Of a stretch of DNA of 64,000 bases, positions 33,335 to 42,719 are shown in pieces (the stretch's first letter is position 1; each line of letters begins with the position of its first letter). The translations under genes and the position numbers were made by a program. Under the pieces are notes generated by a model. That model was not told where the DNA came from. It worked only from the letters and a program-made list of their open reading frames with translations, and made no database searches. Source of the DNA: Allobosea sp. UNC402CLCol (GTDB lineage Bacteria > Pseudomonadota > Alphaproteobacteria > Rhizobiales > Beijerinckiaceae); NCBI RefSeq assembly GCF_000745475.1, contig NZ_JQJJ01000002.1:1-64000 (forward strand), read 5' to 3'.

Positions 33335-34447
33335 TCAGACGCAGATCGCCGCCTGGGACGTGATGATAGAGGCGACCAGCCCCGTCGGCCGCCATTCGCG
33401 CTCAATCGTAGCGTCCAATGCGCTCGCCAGTCCCCGTTCCAGGCGACTGCCGAACCCGGCGGCACCGCCAAGCGAAGGCTCAGGGCCGCCGGTTTCGCAC
33501 CAGACCAGGCGGGTCTGATCGCCGTCTATCGTCACGTTAACGTCGAGCCGGCCGGTCTCCACCGATAGCGATCCATATTTCGCGGCGTTCGTCGCCAGTT
33601 CATGCAGCAGCAGCGCCAGGTTGGTGACCGCCTTGCCGCCCACGTCGCAATCGTCGCCGTGGATGCTGATCCGGTTGTCCGTCGCATAGGGTTCGAGGAT
33701 CGTCCGGACGAGCGTGAGCAGCGCGACATGCTGTTCGTTCGCAGGGCCGAGCAATCGGTCCGACATTATCAAGTCATGCGCTCGCGCCAACGAGGACAAC
33801 CTAGCCTGCACATTCGCGATGATGTCGCGTTCGCTCGCCGACGACTTCGCGCTGATCGAGACGATCGCGTTGGCCAGCGCGAATAGGTTCTTCACGCGAT
33901 GACGCATCTCGCCCATCAGGAGCCGCTGCTGTTCCTGCGCCATCAGCCTCTCTGTGATGTCGCGCGCGATCTTCGACGCGCCGACGATGAGGCCGTTCGC
34001 GTTGCGAATGGGCGAGATGGTCAGTGAGATATCCACCAGCGTGCCGTCCTTGCGGCGACGCCGGGTCTCGAAATGCTCGACACGCTGGCCGCGTTGTATC
34101 TGCGCCAGGATCATCGGCTCCTCGTCGAGTCGGTCCGGCGGGATCAGGATCGTGATCGATTTGCCGATGACTTCCTCGGCCGCATAACCGAACAGCCGCG
34201 TCGCGCCGGCATTCCAGCTCTGAATAATGCCGTTGAGGTTCTTGCTGACGATGGCGTCCTCGGACCCCTCGATAATGGCTGCAAGCCAATCACGCGGGTC
34301 CGGTGCGAGAGCGCTGTCGGCCGCGGCGGGCGAAGACGGCGGCCTGCTCACCGAGGACTGCGATGTGGACCCTTGGCCTTGGCCAGCCGGTGACAGGGAT
34401 GAGGCTCCTGCATCTGTGCCCTGATATTTGTCCAACCTGGCCATCAC
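33335..34447 (-). CDS. PAS-HWE sensor histidine kinase
   Basis: 370 residues. The N-terminal linker is Ser/Pro-rich, the PAS domain spans about 50-170 (IEGSEDAIVSKNLNGIIQSW and the PAC end SKIARDITERLMAQE), and the kinase is of the HWE family: His in LMGEMRHRVKNLFALAN, Asn in LLHELATNAAKYGS, and the WxE motif as VWCETGG. No membrane segment, so it is a soluble sensor (light, oxygen or redox). HWE kinases commonly feed general stress response regulators; no receiver is adjacent. Confidence 0.88.
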   Translation of the reverse strand: MMARLDKYQGTDAGASSLSPAGQGQGSTSQSSVSRPPSSPAAADSALAPDPRDWLAAIIEGSEDAIVSKNLNGIIQSWNAGATRLFGYAAEEVIGKSITILIPPDRLDEEPMILAQIQRGQRVEHFETRRRRKDGTLVDISLTISPIRNANGLIVGASKIARDITERLMAQEQQRLLMGEMRHRVKNLFALANAIVSISAKSSASERDIIANVQARLSSLARAHDLIMSDRLLGPANEQHVALLTLVRTILEPYATDNRISIHGDDCDVGGKAVTNLALLLHELATNAAKYGSLSVETGRLDVNVTIDGDQTRLVWCETGGPEPSLGGAAGFGSRLERGLASALDATIEREWRPTGLVASIITSQAAICV

Positions 34448-34539
34448 GCGCCCCCTCAGACCGCCATTTGCTCTCCTGGGCGCCAGCCCTGCGCAAGCGG
34501 ACCCACGCTGCTTTTATGCACCATCCTTCGCTTTCTCAC

Positions 34540-34794
34540 GCAAAGGCGGCCGACTTTCAACCCTGCTCAGCGTCGGCGCCGAACTTGCCACCAATGACGA
34601 TGACCGGCCGATCCAGACAATCCGCAACGGCGGTCAGGACACGATCAACGGTGCGGGGATCATCCGGCGCCAGCTCGACGTCGCTCGCGCCGCTTTGCCT
34701 ATACTACGCAAATCGGCGCAACTCCTCGGCAGCCTTTCAGGCCTTCATCGCGCTCGCGCGCGACTTCGCCGCCGGACGGCTCGTACAGCCTTGA
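34540..34794 (+). pseudogene. Possible LysR C-terminal remnant
   Basis: A frame ending in APLCLYYANRRNSSAAFQAF resembles the end of LysR effector domains, with a plausible preceding piece in another frame (ELATNDDDRPIQTIRNG). The rest of the gene is gone. A short fragment and a weak assignment. Confidence 0.35.
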
Positions 34795-35085
34795 GGATGG
34801 CCGGCGATGCCAGGCAGCAATGCTGATAGGGCGCCAGTTTGTGCGACAGCAGGCGCTGACTTCCCGTGCTTGACCGAGCGGCTCCCTGAAGCCGAACGGC
34901 GTGCCTGCGCCGGTCGGCGTCAGCAGCGCATCGAGAATGGACCAGGCGCCATAGGTCGCGCCCGGCGTCTGGAGCACCTCCCGGATACCGGCATCCTCAA
35001 TCTCGGAGACTTCCAGATCGACGGTGGCCCCGGAGACCGGGCTTGAGGCTGGCGGATCGAAGCTATGAAAGAAGGTCCTCGTCAT
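34699..35085 (-). CDS. Unknown gene coupled to hipA, probably truncated
   Basis: Up to 128 residues. The start codon overlaps the hipA stop (ATGA), so it is translated with it. The first ~75 residues look genuine (SEIEDAGIREVLQTPGATYG, then DALLTPTGAGTPFGFREPLG); the remainder has shadow-like composition and runs antisense to the LysR remnant, suggesting the original 3' part was deleted near 34857. No family recognised. Confidence 0.4.
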   Translation of the reverse strand: MTRTFFHSFDPPASSPVSGATVDLEVSEIEDAGIREVLQTPGATYGAWSILDALLTPTGAGTPFGFREPLGQAREVSACCRTNWRPISIAAWHRRPSSRLYEPSGGEVARERDEGLKGCRGVAPICVV

Positions 35086-36329
35086 AGCGCCAGCGCCCGC
35101 GCGAGATCGTCGTGCTCGAAGGCGCTGGCCATGCGGGTGATCTCGGCCGATCGGGCGCCGACGGCCTTCGCGGTCTCGCGCCATGTCGCGGTCACGGTCG
35201 CGACCTCTTTGATGATCGTTCGGGCCTGCGCCAGCGTGAGCGCGAAATATTCCGACGCTTGTTCGAGCAGATCGAGCGAGCAGGTGCCCTCGTCGAGGTC
35301 GATGTTCGTCGTCAGCACGCGCGCCTTGAGATCGGTGGGCACCGGATTGAGGTCATAGGCGGGCGAGAGGGACCACCCCGCCTTACCGAGCCAGAGAAAA
35401 CCGTGGTTGCGCAGATGATCGTCGACATTGGAGATCAGCACATTGAAGGCGACACGCCGATAGAGTGCCTGGGCGTCCGTCTTTCCCTGCGCGCCATGCT
35501 GAGCCAGGGCGTCGACGATCTCGGGATAGCTGCCACGCTCGCCGTCCCTAGCGCCCATCATCGCCATGGCGGACAGGAACGGGATGCGGATCGCGCCATC
35601 GCGATCGAAGCGTCGTGATAGCATCACCAACTTGCCGGCGACTTCGACAAGTTCGTGTTGTGGGGTGGCGATGCCGGCTTGGCCGGCCAGCCGCAGCGCG
35701 ATCTCCTCCCAGGTTTCCATGCTGTAGTCGTCGGTCTCCTTCGGAAACTTGGCGATGGAGAGATGGCCATGTTGGTCGATGACCGAGGCCTTCGGCCGCG
35801 CACCGCCGAGGGAGGAGCCGGGCGCGAAGATCAGTTGAAGGTCTTCGTCCGTTTCCTCGTCCCGGAGAATTCGCTCGGTGATCTGAAGCAGACGGCCAAG
35901 CGCGATCAGGGCCGGCACGCCGGCCCTGATCGGCGCCTGGAAGGCCTCTTCGCCGACCCAGCGAAACCGTAACGCGCCGAGTCGCGTCTCATCTGCGACC
36001 CCGAGCAGGTAGTCACTTTCCGCAAGCGTTCGGACTGCGCGGCCCTCGCGGTCGGCGAAGCGACGCTCGGCGCGCTGCATCAGGCGGCGGCCCCACGTAT
36101 CTGGCGCGGAGTCGCCGATTGAGCCGAAGGTCGCAAGGCCAGCAGGAGGAGCGAACGCGCCGCGCGTCAATGCAAGTGCTGGTTCCAGCGAGAAGCGATC
36201 CGGATCCGAAAGCCATGGACCGTCGTACTCGAAGAGAATGGTTTCTGCGCCGCGGACGCGATTGCTCCTCGCCAATCCGATTGGGCGCGTGCGACCGTGC
36301 AGATCGATGTGCACCTCGAAGTCAGCCAT
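35082..36329 (-). CDS. HipA-family serine/threonine kinase toxin
   Basis: 415 residues. Kinase features of HipA: phosphate-loop SSLGGARPKA (about 172-181, including the autophosphorylation Ser), catalytic NVDDHLRNHG (about 315) and metal-binding PAYDLNPVP (about 335). HipA of E. coli phosphorylates glutamyl-tRNA synthetase; this target need not be shared. ATG 36329 (MADFEVHIDLHG) overlaps hipB by 8 bp. Confidence 0.88.
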   Translation of the reverse strand: MADFEVHIDLHGRTRPIGLARSNRVRGAETILFEYDGPWLSDPDRFSLEPALALTRGAFAPPAGLATFGSIGDSAPDTWGRRLMQRAERRFADREGRAVRTLAESDYLLGVADETRLGALRFRWVGEEAFQAPIRAGVPALIALGRLLQITERILRDEETDEDLQLIFAPGSSLGGARPKASVIDQHGHLSIAKFPKETDDYSMETWEEIALRLAGQAGIATPQHELVEVAGKLVMLSRRFDRDGAIRIPFLSAMAMMGARDGERGSYPEIVDALAQHGAQGKTDAQALYRRVAFNVLISNVDDHLRNHGFLWLGKAGWSLSPAYDLNPVPTDLKARVLTTNIDLDEGTCSLDLLEQASEYFALTLAQARTIIKEVATVTATWRETAKAVGARSAEITRMASAFEHDDLARALAL

Positions 36330-36657
36330 CGCGGGACGATCTGGTTGGCCGCTTGAGATGAACGTGCTTGGGCAGATCGGCACTGGCCAGCGCCTGTCCG
36401 ACGCTGTCGTTGCTGATGTCGGCGATTTGGCCCAGCGCTTCGAGTAGACCGAGGGCCTGAAGGACGCCGGCATAGATGCCGATGCTGACATTGGTGTCGC
36501 CAGCCTCGACCCTCTGCAGGGTCGAGCGCGAGGTGAAAGCACGCTCCGCCACGACCGCCATAGGCAGCTTGCGGCGACGGCGGGCGTCGTGGATATCCGC
36601 GCCGAGCTTCCGCAGGGCGCGGCGCACGGCCGCTGGGGGGGTATGTGGAGTAGGCAT
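36322..36657 (-). CDS. HipB-like XRE antitoxin
   Basis: 111 residues with an XRE helix-turn-helix (RRRRKLPMAVVAERAFTSRS followed by TLQRVEAGD). The basic C-terminal tail (KHVHLKRPTRSSRDG) may contact HipA. It precedes and overlaps hipA in the usual antitoxin-first order, and probably represses the operon through the dyad at 36660-36706. Confidence 0.85.
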   Translation of the reverse strand: MPTPHTPPAAVRRALRKLGADIHDARRRRKLPMAVVAERAFTSRSTLQRVEAGDTNVSIGIYAGVLQALGLLEALGQIADISNDSVGQALASADLPKHVHLKRPTRSSRDG

Positions 36658-36659
36658 TT

Positions 36660-36706
36660 GCTACCTTCGCACTACAGACTGGCTAGATATGTAGCACGAA
36701 GATTAC
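36660..36706. promoter_or_regulatory. Imperfect dyad upstream of hipBA
   Basis: Two arms, about CTTCGCACTACA and TGTAGCACGAAG, are inverted repeats separated by ~18 bp, directly upstream of the hipB start on the minus strand. Likely a pair of HipB operator half-sites. Confidence 0.5.
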
Positions 36707-36916
36707 AATTTTTCTAGCCCTACTGGGGCGGCCAAACGTGCCCGTGTCCAAGATCGCCTATCCCAAGCGATTCAACCCGCAAGGGCACGGCTCTAGGTCT
36801 CGCCGAACCGCTCTGCCCGTGCAGAACTGACTCAGCGCATGTTCGCCGCGCACCTGCAGGATCCGTTGTCGCACAGTTCCTATGGGCAAGTGCCACCCGA
36901 CCTGGTGCAGCGGCAC

Positions 36917-39124
36917 TCAAGCGGCATCGGGCATACGGGTCAGCAGCTTGTCGAGCGTGATCGGGTAGTCGCGCACGCGCACGCCGGTCGCGTTGTAGAT
37001 GGCGTTCGCAACCGCCGCCCCGACCCCGCAAATGCCGAGTTCGCCGACGCCCTTGGCCTTCATCGGCGAGGACATCGGATCGGTCTCGTCCAGGAACACG
37101 ACCTCCTGATGCGGGATATCGGCGTGCACCGGTACCTCGTAGCCGGCGAGGTCATGGTTCACGAAAAATCCGCGGCGCTTGTCGACCGCCAGTTCCTCCA
37201 TCAGCGCCGCGCCTGCGCCCATCGTCATTGCGCCGATGACTTGGCTGCGCGCCGTCTTCGGATTGAGAATGCGCCCGGCTGCGCAGACGGCGAGCATCCG
37301 CCGGATGCGCGTCTCGGCCGTTGCCACATCGACGCCGACCTCGACGAAATGGGCACCGAAAGTCGACTGCTGGTGGGTTTCGTCGAGATCGCCATATTCG
37401 ATCGTATCCTCCCCGGTCAGCGGCCCGCCCTCGGCCGCGCTCGCCAGAGGTAGGCTGCGATTGCCGGCTCTGACCTCGCCATCGGCGAACACTGCCTCGT
37501 CCGAATTGATACCGAGCTTCTGCGCCACGGCCTCGCGCAGTTTGACGCAGGCTGCGTAGACGCCGGCCGTCGAGCTATTGCCACCCCATTGACCGCCGGA
37601 TCCGGCCGAAACGGGAAAGGCGGAGTCGCCGAGCTTCACGACAACCTTGTCCAGCCCGACACCCAGCATCTCCGCGGCGGTCTGGCCGATGATGGTGTAG
37701 CTGCCGGTCCCGATATCAGTCATATCGGTCTCGATCGTGACGACGCCCCCGGCGTCGAGGCTGACCCGCGCACCGGACTTCATCACAAGATTGTTGCGGA
37801 AGGCGGCCGCGACACCGAAGCCAACCAGCCAGTTGCCGTCGCGCGTCTGGCCTGGCCGTGCCGGGCGGCGCGACCAACCGAAGCGCTCGGCGCCGATCCT
37901 GAAGCACTCGTCGAGCCGCCGCATCGAGAAGGGTCGTTCCGGCTTCTCGGGATCAACCTGTGTGTCGTTGAGCAGGCGGAAGGCGACCGGATCCAGCGCC
38001 AGCTTCTCGGCCATCTCGTCCATCGCCATTTCCAGCGCCATCAGACCCGGAGCCTCGCCCGGAGCGCGCATGGCATTGCCTTCCGGCAGGTCGAGCTCGG
38101 CCAGGCGCATCGCCGTCATCCGGTTGGCACCGGCATAGAGCAGCCGCGTCTGCTGTACCGCGAGCTCCGGCCCACCTCCCTTGAGATCCCCCGACCAGCT
38201 CTCATGGCCAATCGCTGTGAGCTTTCCCTCCTTCGTCGCGCCCAACCTGATCCGCTGGATCGTGGCCGGTCGATGGGTCGTGTTGTTGATCATCAGCGGA
38301 CGCGTCAGCGCCACCTTGACTGGGCGCTTGGCGAGGCGCGCTCCGAGCGCCGCCAGCAGCACGTCGGCGCGCAGGAAAAGCTTGCCGCCGAAGCCGCCGC
38401 CGATAAAGGGCGACACGATACGGATGTTCTCCTTGGGAATGCCGAGCGTCGTCGCCATATCGGTGACACCCCAGGCAACCATCTGGTTGGAGGTCCACAG
38501 CGTCAGTTTCTCGCCTTCCCAGGCAGCGAGCGTGGCATGCGGCTCCATCATCGCATGGCTCTCGTCGGGCGTCGTATAGGTCTCGTCGAGCTTCACCTCC
38601 GCCCTCGCGAAAGCCGCTGCGAAATCCCCGACATGGGTATCGTCGAGGCTGGGATCGTCGCCCTCGGGCTTGGCGGCTTTATCCTTCGCAGCCTTCAAAT
38701 CGAAGGCGCCTTTGGCGGCCGCATAGTCGATTTTGATCAGGCTCGCCGCGGCGCGGGCCTGCTCGAAGCTCTCGGCCACGACCAGCGCGACGGCCTGGTG
38801 ATAGTGCCCCACCTCCGGCCCGGCGAGAAGGGGAGCCGTGTTGCGCTTGCCCTTCTTCAGGTTGCCCGCCTCCTTCGCCGTCACGACAGCAAGCACGCCC
38901 GGTGCCTTGCGCGCGGTCTCGTAATCGATCGAAGCGATCCGGCCCTTGGCGATGCCGGCGCCGACGACATAGCCGTAGGCCTGGTTCGGAACGACATCGT
39001 GCTGCTCATAGGCATAGCGCGCCGTGCCGGTCACCTTGCGCGGCCCGTCGATCCGGTCATGCGGCCGGCCGACCACCTGTTGTCGGTCGATCGGGTTGTT
39101 GGTTGCGGGCTTGTCGAATTTCAT
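36917..39124 (-). CDS. Molybdopterin-binding subunit of an aldehyde/xanthine-type dehydrogenase (PaoC-like)
   Basis: 735 residues. The N-terminal xanthine-dehydrogenase a/b hammerhead (RKVTGTARYAYEQHDVVPNQ) is followed by cofactor-binding loops (FIGGGFGGKLF, MRAPGEAPG) and the active-site glutamate loop KGVGELGICGVGAAVANAIY. It oxidises aldehydes or N-heterocycles by hydroxylation at a Mo centre. Third gene of the iron-sulfur, FAD, Mo-subunit order seen in paoABC. There is no signal peptide here; export would be by piggy-back on the Tat-tagged small subunit. Confidence 0.9.
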   Translation of the reverse strand: MKFDKPATNNPIDRQQVVGRPHDRIDGPRKVTGTARYAYEQHDVVPNQAYGYVVGAGIAKGRIASIDYETARKAPGVLAVVTAKEAGNLKKGKRNTAPLLAGPEVGHYHQAVALVVAESFEQARAAASLIKIDYAAAKGAFDLKAAKDKAAKPEGDDPSLDDTHVGDFAAAFARAEVKLDETYTTPDESHAMMEPHATLAAWEGEKLTLWTSNQMVAWGVTDMATTLGIPKENIRIVSPFIGGGFGGKLFLRADVLLAALGARLAKRPVKVALTRPLMINNTTHRPATIQRIRLGATKEGKLTAIGHESWSGDLKGGGPELAVQQTRLLYAGANRMTAMRLAELDLPEGNAMRAPGEAPGLMALEMAMDEMAEKLALDPVAFRLLNDTQVDPEKPERPFSMRRLDECFRIGAERFGWSRRPARPGQTRDGNWLVGFGVAAAFRNNLVMKSGARVSLDAGGVVTIETDMTDIGTGSYTIIGQTAAEMLGVGLDKVVVKLGDSAFPVSAGSGGQWGGNSSTAGVYAACVKLREAVAQKLGINSDEAVFADGEVRAGNRSLPLASAAEGGPLTGEDTIEYGDLDETHQQSTFGAHFVEVGVDVATAETRIRRMLAVCAAGRILNPKTARSQVIGAMTMGAGAALMEELAVDKRRGFFVNHDLAGYEVPVHADIPHQEVVFLDETDPMSSPMKAKGVGELGICGVGAAVANAIYNATGVRVRDYPITLDKLLTRMPDAA

Positions 39125-39128
39125 AAGT

Positions 39129-40079
39129 TCAACCCCTCGCCTGCGTCAGCACCGCGCCGAGCGTGCGCTCGACCAGCGGCAGCTTGAATGCGTTGTCATG
39201 GGTCGGCCTCGCATCGGCCAGAAGCGCGTCCGTCGCCGCTTTCGCCCCGCGGCCGATCTCGGTCTCGGCCTTTCCGACACGCCAGGGTTTGGGCGCGACA
39301 CCGCCGAGCGCGATCCGCGCACTGCCGTCGCGCTGCACGATCGCCGCGACAGAGATCAGCGCGAAAGCGTAGGAGGCCCGGTCGCGCACCTTGCGATAAA
39401 TCTGCGTGCCGCCAACTGGCTTCGGCAACGTCACCGCCGTGATCAGTTCGCCCTTGTCCAGAATAGTGTCGAGATCGGGGGCCTTGCCCGGCAGACGGTG
39501 CAGTTCCCCGACAGGGATCGAACGCGTCGATCGATCCGCCTTGACCGTCTCAACGGTGGCGTCGAGCACCCGCATCGCCACGGCCATGTCGGAGGGGTGC
39601 GTCGCGATGCACGCATCACTGACGCCGACGACGGCGAGCTGGCGCGAGAACCCACCGATCGCCGAGCAGCCGCTGCCCGGCTGGCGTTTGTTGCAAGGCT
39701 GCGCCGTGTCGTAGAAATAAGGGCAGCGCGTCCGCTGCAGCAGGTTGCCGGCGGTCGTCGCGCGATTGCGCAACTGGCCGGATGCGCCTGCCAGCAAAGC
39801 CCGCGACAGCACGGCGTAATCGCGCCGCACCCGTTCATCGGCTGCCAGAGCGGTGTTGCGCACCAACGCGCCAATACGCAAACCGCCTTCTGAGGTCGGC
39901 TCGATCTTGTCCAGGCCGACCCCGTTGACATCGATCAGGTGCGCCGGCGTCTCGATCTGCAGCTTCATCAAGTCGAGCAGATTGGTGCCGCCGGCAATGA
40001 ACTTCGCTTCCGGATGCTTAGCTGCAGCCGCTGCCGCATCGGCGGGCGAAGCCGCTTTCTCGTAGGAAAAAGCTCTCAC
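39129..40079 (-). CDS. FAD-binding subunit (PaoB-like)
   Basis: 316 residues from a GTG that overlaps the preceding stop (GTGA). FAD loop [39 protein letters not shown], and a four-cysteine-type insertion ([20 protein letters not shown]) that in PaoB binds an extra [4Fe-4S] cluster. Transfers electrons between the Fe-S and Mo subunits. Confidence 0.9.
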   Translation of the reverse strand: MRAFSYEKAASPADAAAAAAKHPEAKFIAGGTNLLDLMKLQIETPAHLIDVNGVGLDKIEPTSEGGLRIGALVRNTALAADERVRRDYAVLSRALLAGASGQLRNRATTAGNLLQRTRCPYFYDTAQPCNKRQPGSGCSAIGGFSRQLAVVGVSDACIATHPSDMAVAMRVLDATVETVKADRSTRSIPVGELHRLPGKAPDLDTILDKGELITAVTLPKPVGGTQIYRKVRDRASYAFALISVAAIVQRDGSARIALGGVAPKPWRVGKAETEIGRGAKAATDALLADARPTHDNAFKLPLVERTLGAVLTQARG

Positions 40080-40711
40080 GCGCGCCTCCCGGCGACTTCG
40101 GTCATCGCCTCGACGATGTTGGAATAGGCGCCGCAGCGGCAGATGTTGCCGCTCATGCGTTCGCGGATTTCGGCTTCGGTGACCGCCATCGCGCCGGTGA
40201 GATCGGCACTCACATGGCTCGGGACGCCGGCCTTGATCTCGTCGAGCACGGCAACGCCGGAGCAGATCTGCCCGGGGGTGCAGTAACCGCACTGGAAGCC
40301 GTCGTGCTTCACGAAGGCAGCCTGCATCGGGTGCAAGTTTTCGACGCCACCCAGCCCCTCAATGGTTGTGACCTCGGCTCCAGGGTTCATGATCGCCAGC
40401 GTCAGACAGGAATTGATCCGCTGCCCATCGACCAGCACCGTGCAAGCGCCGCATTGACCGTGGTCGCAGCCCTTCTTGGTGCCCGTTAGGTGAAGATGCT
40501 CGCGCAGCGCATCCAGCAGCGTCGTGCGCGTATCGAGTTCGAGCTGGTAGCTTTGTCCATTTACGCTAAACGAGACCTCGCTCAGCACTGGCTTCCCGCT
40601 CGGCGCCGGCTGCGCCCGCGTGCCCGTCACCGTGGCGGGAAAGGCGGCACAAGCGCCAGCGACGACCATCAAGTCACGCCGGTTCATGTCCAGTTCTCGG
40701 GGAGTTGGCAT
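40076..40711 (-). CDS. 2Fe-2S subunit with Tat signal (PaoA-like)
   Basis: About 211 residues from ATG 40711. The twin-arginine motif [20 protein letters not shown] precedes the ferredoxin-type cluster ([18 protein letters not shown]) and the C-terminal cluster ([27 protein letters not shown]). The Tat signal indicates a periplasmic enzyme complex, as for E. coli PaoABC, which detoxifies aromatic aldehydes. Confidence 0.9.
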   Translation of the reverse strand: MPTPRELDMNRRDLMVVAGACAAFPATVTGTRAQPAPSGKPVLSEVSFSVNGQSYQLELDTRTTLLDALREHLHLTGTKKGCDHGQCGACTVLVDGQRINSCLTLAIMNPGAEVTTIEGLGGVENLHPMQAAFVKHDGFQCGYCTPGQICSGVAVLDEIKAGVPSHVSADLTGAMAVTEAEIRERMSGNICRCGAYSNIVEAMTEVAGRRA

Positions 40712-41202
40712 ATCCGCCTCCGATTTTGGCAAACCGCGGCGAAGGCTCGCTTCCGAGCAGGCCGCTTCGCGGAAGAGAACAACCGAAAGAGCGACTAGTT
40801 CAATATCGTTCTAAAATGTTCCGCTCACGAGATCGTCAGGTCGCTGGTGCCTATAGCGCTGCTCGGGGCCGATCGCGGTCGCAGCTTCCTCCCCCAGCCG
40901 AAGCGCCAACGTCGGCAAGTGGCGCTGGGCTGCCTGACTGCTCCCATCCTGGCGCCCGGCTGGAGTGGCCGCAGACATTCCTCCATGATCACTGATCCCT
41001 GTCGCCAGCCTGATCGAGCGGCCATAAAGTCGGAGCATGCGCGCACCCCTGGATAATGACCTTCTCAGGACAATACCGCACCGTTGTTGTTCAGTTCGCT
41101 GTTGCTCGCGGCTACAGGCTCTGAGACCGATTGCTGATTTTCGTCTTCAGAACAGCGAGGTGAAGCGCCCGGACCAGCATCCGGGCGCTGCTTGTCCGAA
41201 CC
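40712..41202. other. Non-coding gap
   Basis: About 490 bp between the paoABC-like operon and the 3' end of the catabolic operon. Open frames here are short and shadow-like. It should hold the promoter of the 2Fe-2S gene; I see no strong dyad, terminator or regulator gene. Confidence 0.4.
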
Positions 41203-41895
41203 TCAGACGTGTCCGTACTTCGCCAGGGCGTCGGCGAGCGAGAGTCCGCGCGAGAGCTCCTGCCGGATCTTGACCTCGACGGCGGTTAGTCGCTCGGCCT
41301 CTGCCAGAACCTCCTCGATCCGGTCAGCCGGGATGACGATGGCGCCGTCCTCATCGGCGAGGATGAAGTCGCCGGGCTTGATCTCGACATAGCGGCTGGT
41401 CGCGCCGCGCATCAGCACCGGAACCTGGCTGGCATTGACCTTCCAGCGGCCGATCGACTGGACCGGCGTGCGGTAGCGCGCATAGACCGGGAAGGCCTGC
41501 TCGCCGATCCAGCGGATGTCGCGGATACCGCCATCGACAAGTGCGCCGACGCAACCTTTCTCCTTCATGCCGATCGCGATCAGCTCGCCGAAATAGCAGA
41601 TGCCTTCGCCGTCGCCACTCCAGACCGTGACCTCGCCGGGCGAGACGCCCTGGCAGGCCTTCATCTTCTCGGCGTCGCCGCCGAGCGGGAACGGCGTCAT
41701 CTGGCCGCGGATCGTATAGGCGAAGCCGGCGAGCCGGCCGGTCGTCGCCGGATAGGGCGCAAACTGCGGCGCCAGCCCCTGGTCCGGCAGGCCGAGTGTG
41801 TCGAGCACGTCGGCGACATTGGAGGTGTCGACCGCAAGGAAGCGGCGGCGGATGTCCTCGCGCCAAATGGCGTCGCGCTGGGGCAATTCGGTCAT
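41203..41895 (-). CDS. RraA-like / HMG-aldolase-type protein
   Basis: 230 residues of the RraA fold: DTSNVADVLDTLG near the start, the phosphate/pyruvate-binding GALVDGGIRDIRWIGEQAFP (about 117-136), and PGDFILADEDGAIVIPADR (about 175-193). Relatives cleave 4-hydroxy-4-methyl-2-oxoglutarate or related keto-acids to pyruvate, or inhibit RNase E. In a catabolic operon an aldolase or lyase role is more likely. Last gene of the operon, 14 bp after the SDR. Confidence 0.8.
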   Translation of the reverse strand: MTELPQRDAIWREDIRRRFLAVDTSNVADVLDTLGLPDQGLAPQFAPYPATTGRLAGFAYTIRGQMTPFPLGGDAEKMKACQGVSPGEVTVWSGDGEGICYFGELIAIGMKEKGCVGALVDGGIRDIRWIGEQAFPVYARYRTPVQSIGRWKVNASQVPVLMRGATSRYVEIKPGDFILADEDGAIVIPADRIEEVLAEAERLTAVEVKIRQELSRGLSLADALAKYGHV

Positions 41896-41909
41896 GATCT
41901 CAAGTCCTT

Positions 41910-42695
41910 TCAGATGCTCTGGAGATAGCCGCCATCGACCCGGATGACCGAGCCGGTGATGTAGGCGGCGCGGGCGCTGGCGAGGAAGGCGACGACGTCG
42001 GCGTATTCCTCGGGCGTGCCGTAGCGGCCGAGCGGGATCGAGCCCGTGCTCTCGGCGACGATGTCGGCGAGCGGGCGGCCCTCGCGCTTGGCCTTCTGCT
42101 CGTCGAGAAAGAGGATGCGGTCGGTGGCGATCCGCCCCGGCAGGATGATGTTGCAGGTGATGCCGGACGCCGCGACCTCGCGCGCCAGCGTCTTCGACCA
42201 GCCGACCAGCGACAGCCGCAAGGCGTTCGAGATCGCAAGATTTGGGATCGGCGCGACGACACCCGAGGAGGTCGAGGTGACGATCCGCCCGAAGCCGCGC
42301 TCGCGCATGCCCGGCAGCACCTTGTCGGTGAGCGCGATGACGGAGAGCACCATCGCCTGGAACTGCGCCGTCCAGGTCTCGGACGGCACGCCGGCAGCGA
42401 GGCTCGGCGGCGGTCCGCCGGTGTTGTTGACGAGGATGTCGACCGGTCCGAGCGCCCCGTTGATCGCGGCAAGATGCCCGTCAGCCTCGTCGAGGCGGCC
42501 GATGTCCCAGCGCCGCGCCAGATGCGGCGCACCGAGGGCGGAGAGATCCGCCGCCGTCGCGGCGAGAGCCTTTTCGTCGATGTCGGCGAGCGCGACCCTG
42601 GCGCCTTCCCTTGCGAGCATCCTGGCGATGGCGCGGCCGAGCCCGCCTCCGGCGCCCAGTACGAGCGCCGTGCGTCCAGCAATTCCCAGATCCAT
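41910..42695 (-). CDS. Divergent short-chain dehydrogenase/reductase
   Basis: 261 residues with NAD(P)-binding GAGGGLGRAIARMLAREGA and the NNTG motif (LVNNTGGPPPS), and SDR-type ending DGGYLQSI. The expected YxxxK is missing: the segment after TSTSSG reads PIPNLAISNALRLSL. It belongs with the atypical BKR-like SDRs known to lack the canonical tetrad. May still bind a nucleotide and act by a different mechanism. Confidence 0.85.
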   Translation of the reverse strand: MDLGIAGRTALVLGAGGGLGRAIARMLAREGARVALADIDEKALAATAADLSALGAPHLARRWDIGRLDEADGHLAAINGALGPVDILVNNTGGPPPSLAAGVPSETWTAQFQAMVLSVIALTDKVLPGMRERGFGRIVTSTSSGVVAPIPNLAISNALRLSLVGWSKTLAREVAASGITCNIILPGRIATDRILFLDEQKAKREGRPLADIVAESTGSIPLGRYGTPEEYADVVAFLASARAAYITGSVIRVDGGYLQSI

Positions 42696-42719
42696 GATGG
42701 GTTCCTTGTGAGTCCTGGC

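Noticed and set aside
37589..39187. 532-codon plus-strand frame
   Set aside because: Antisense shadow of the molybdenum subunit gene.
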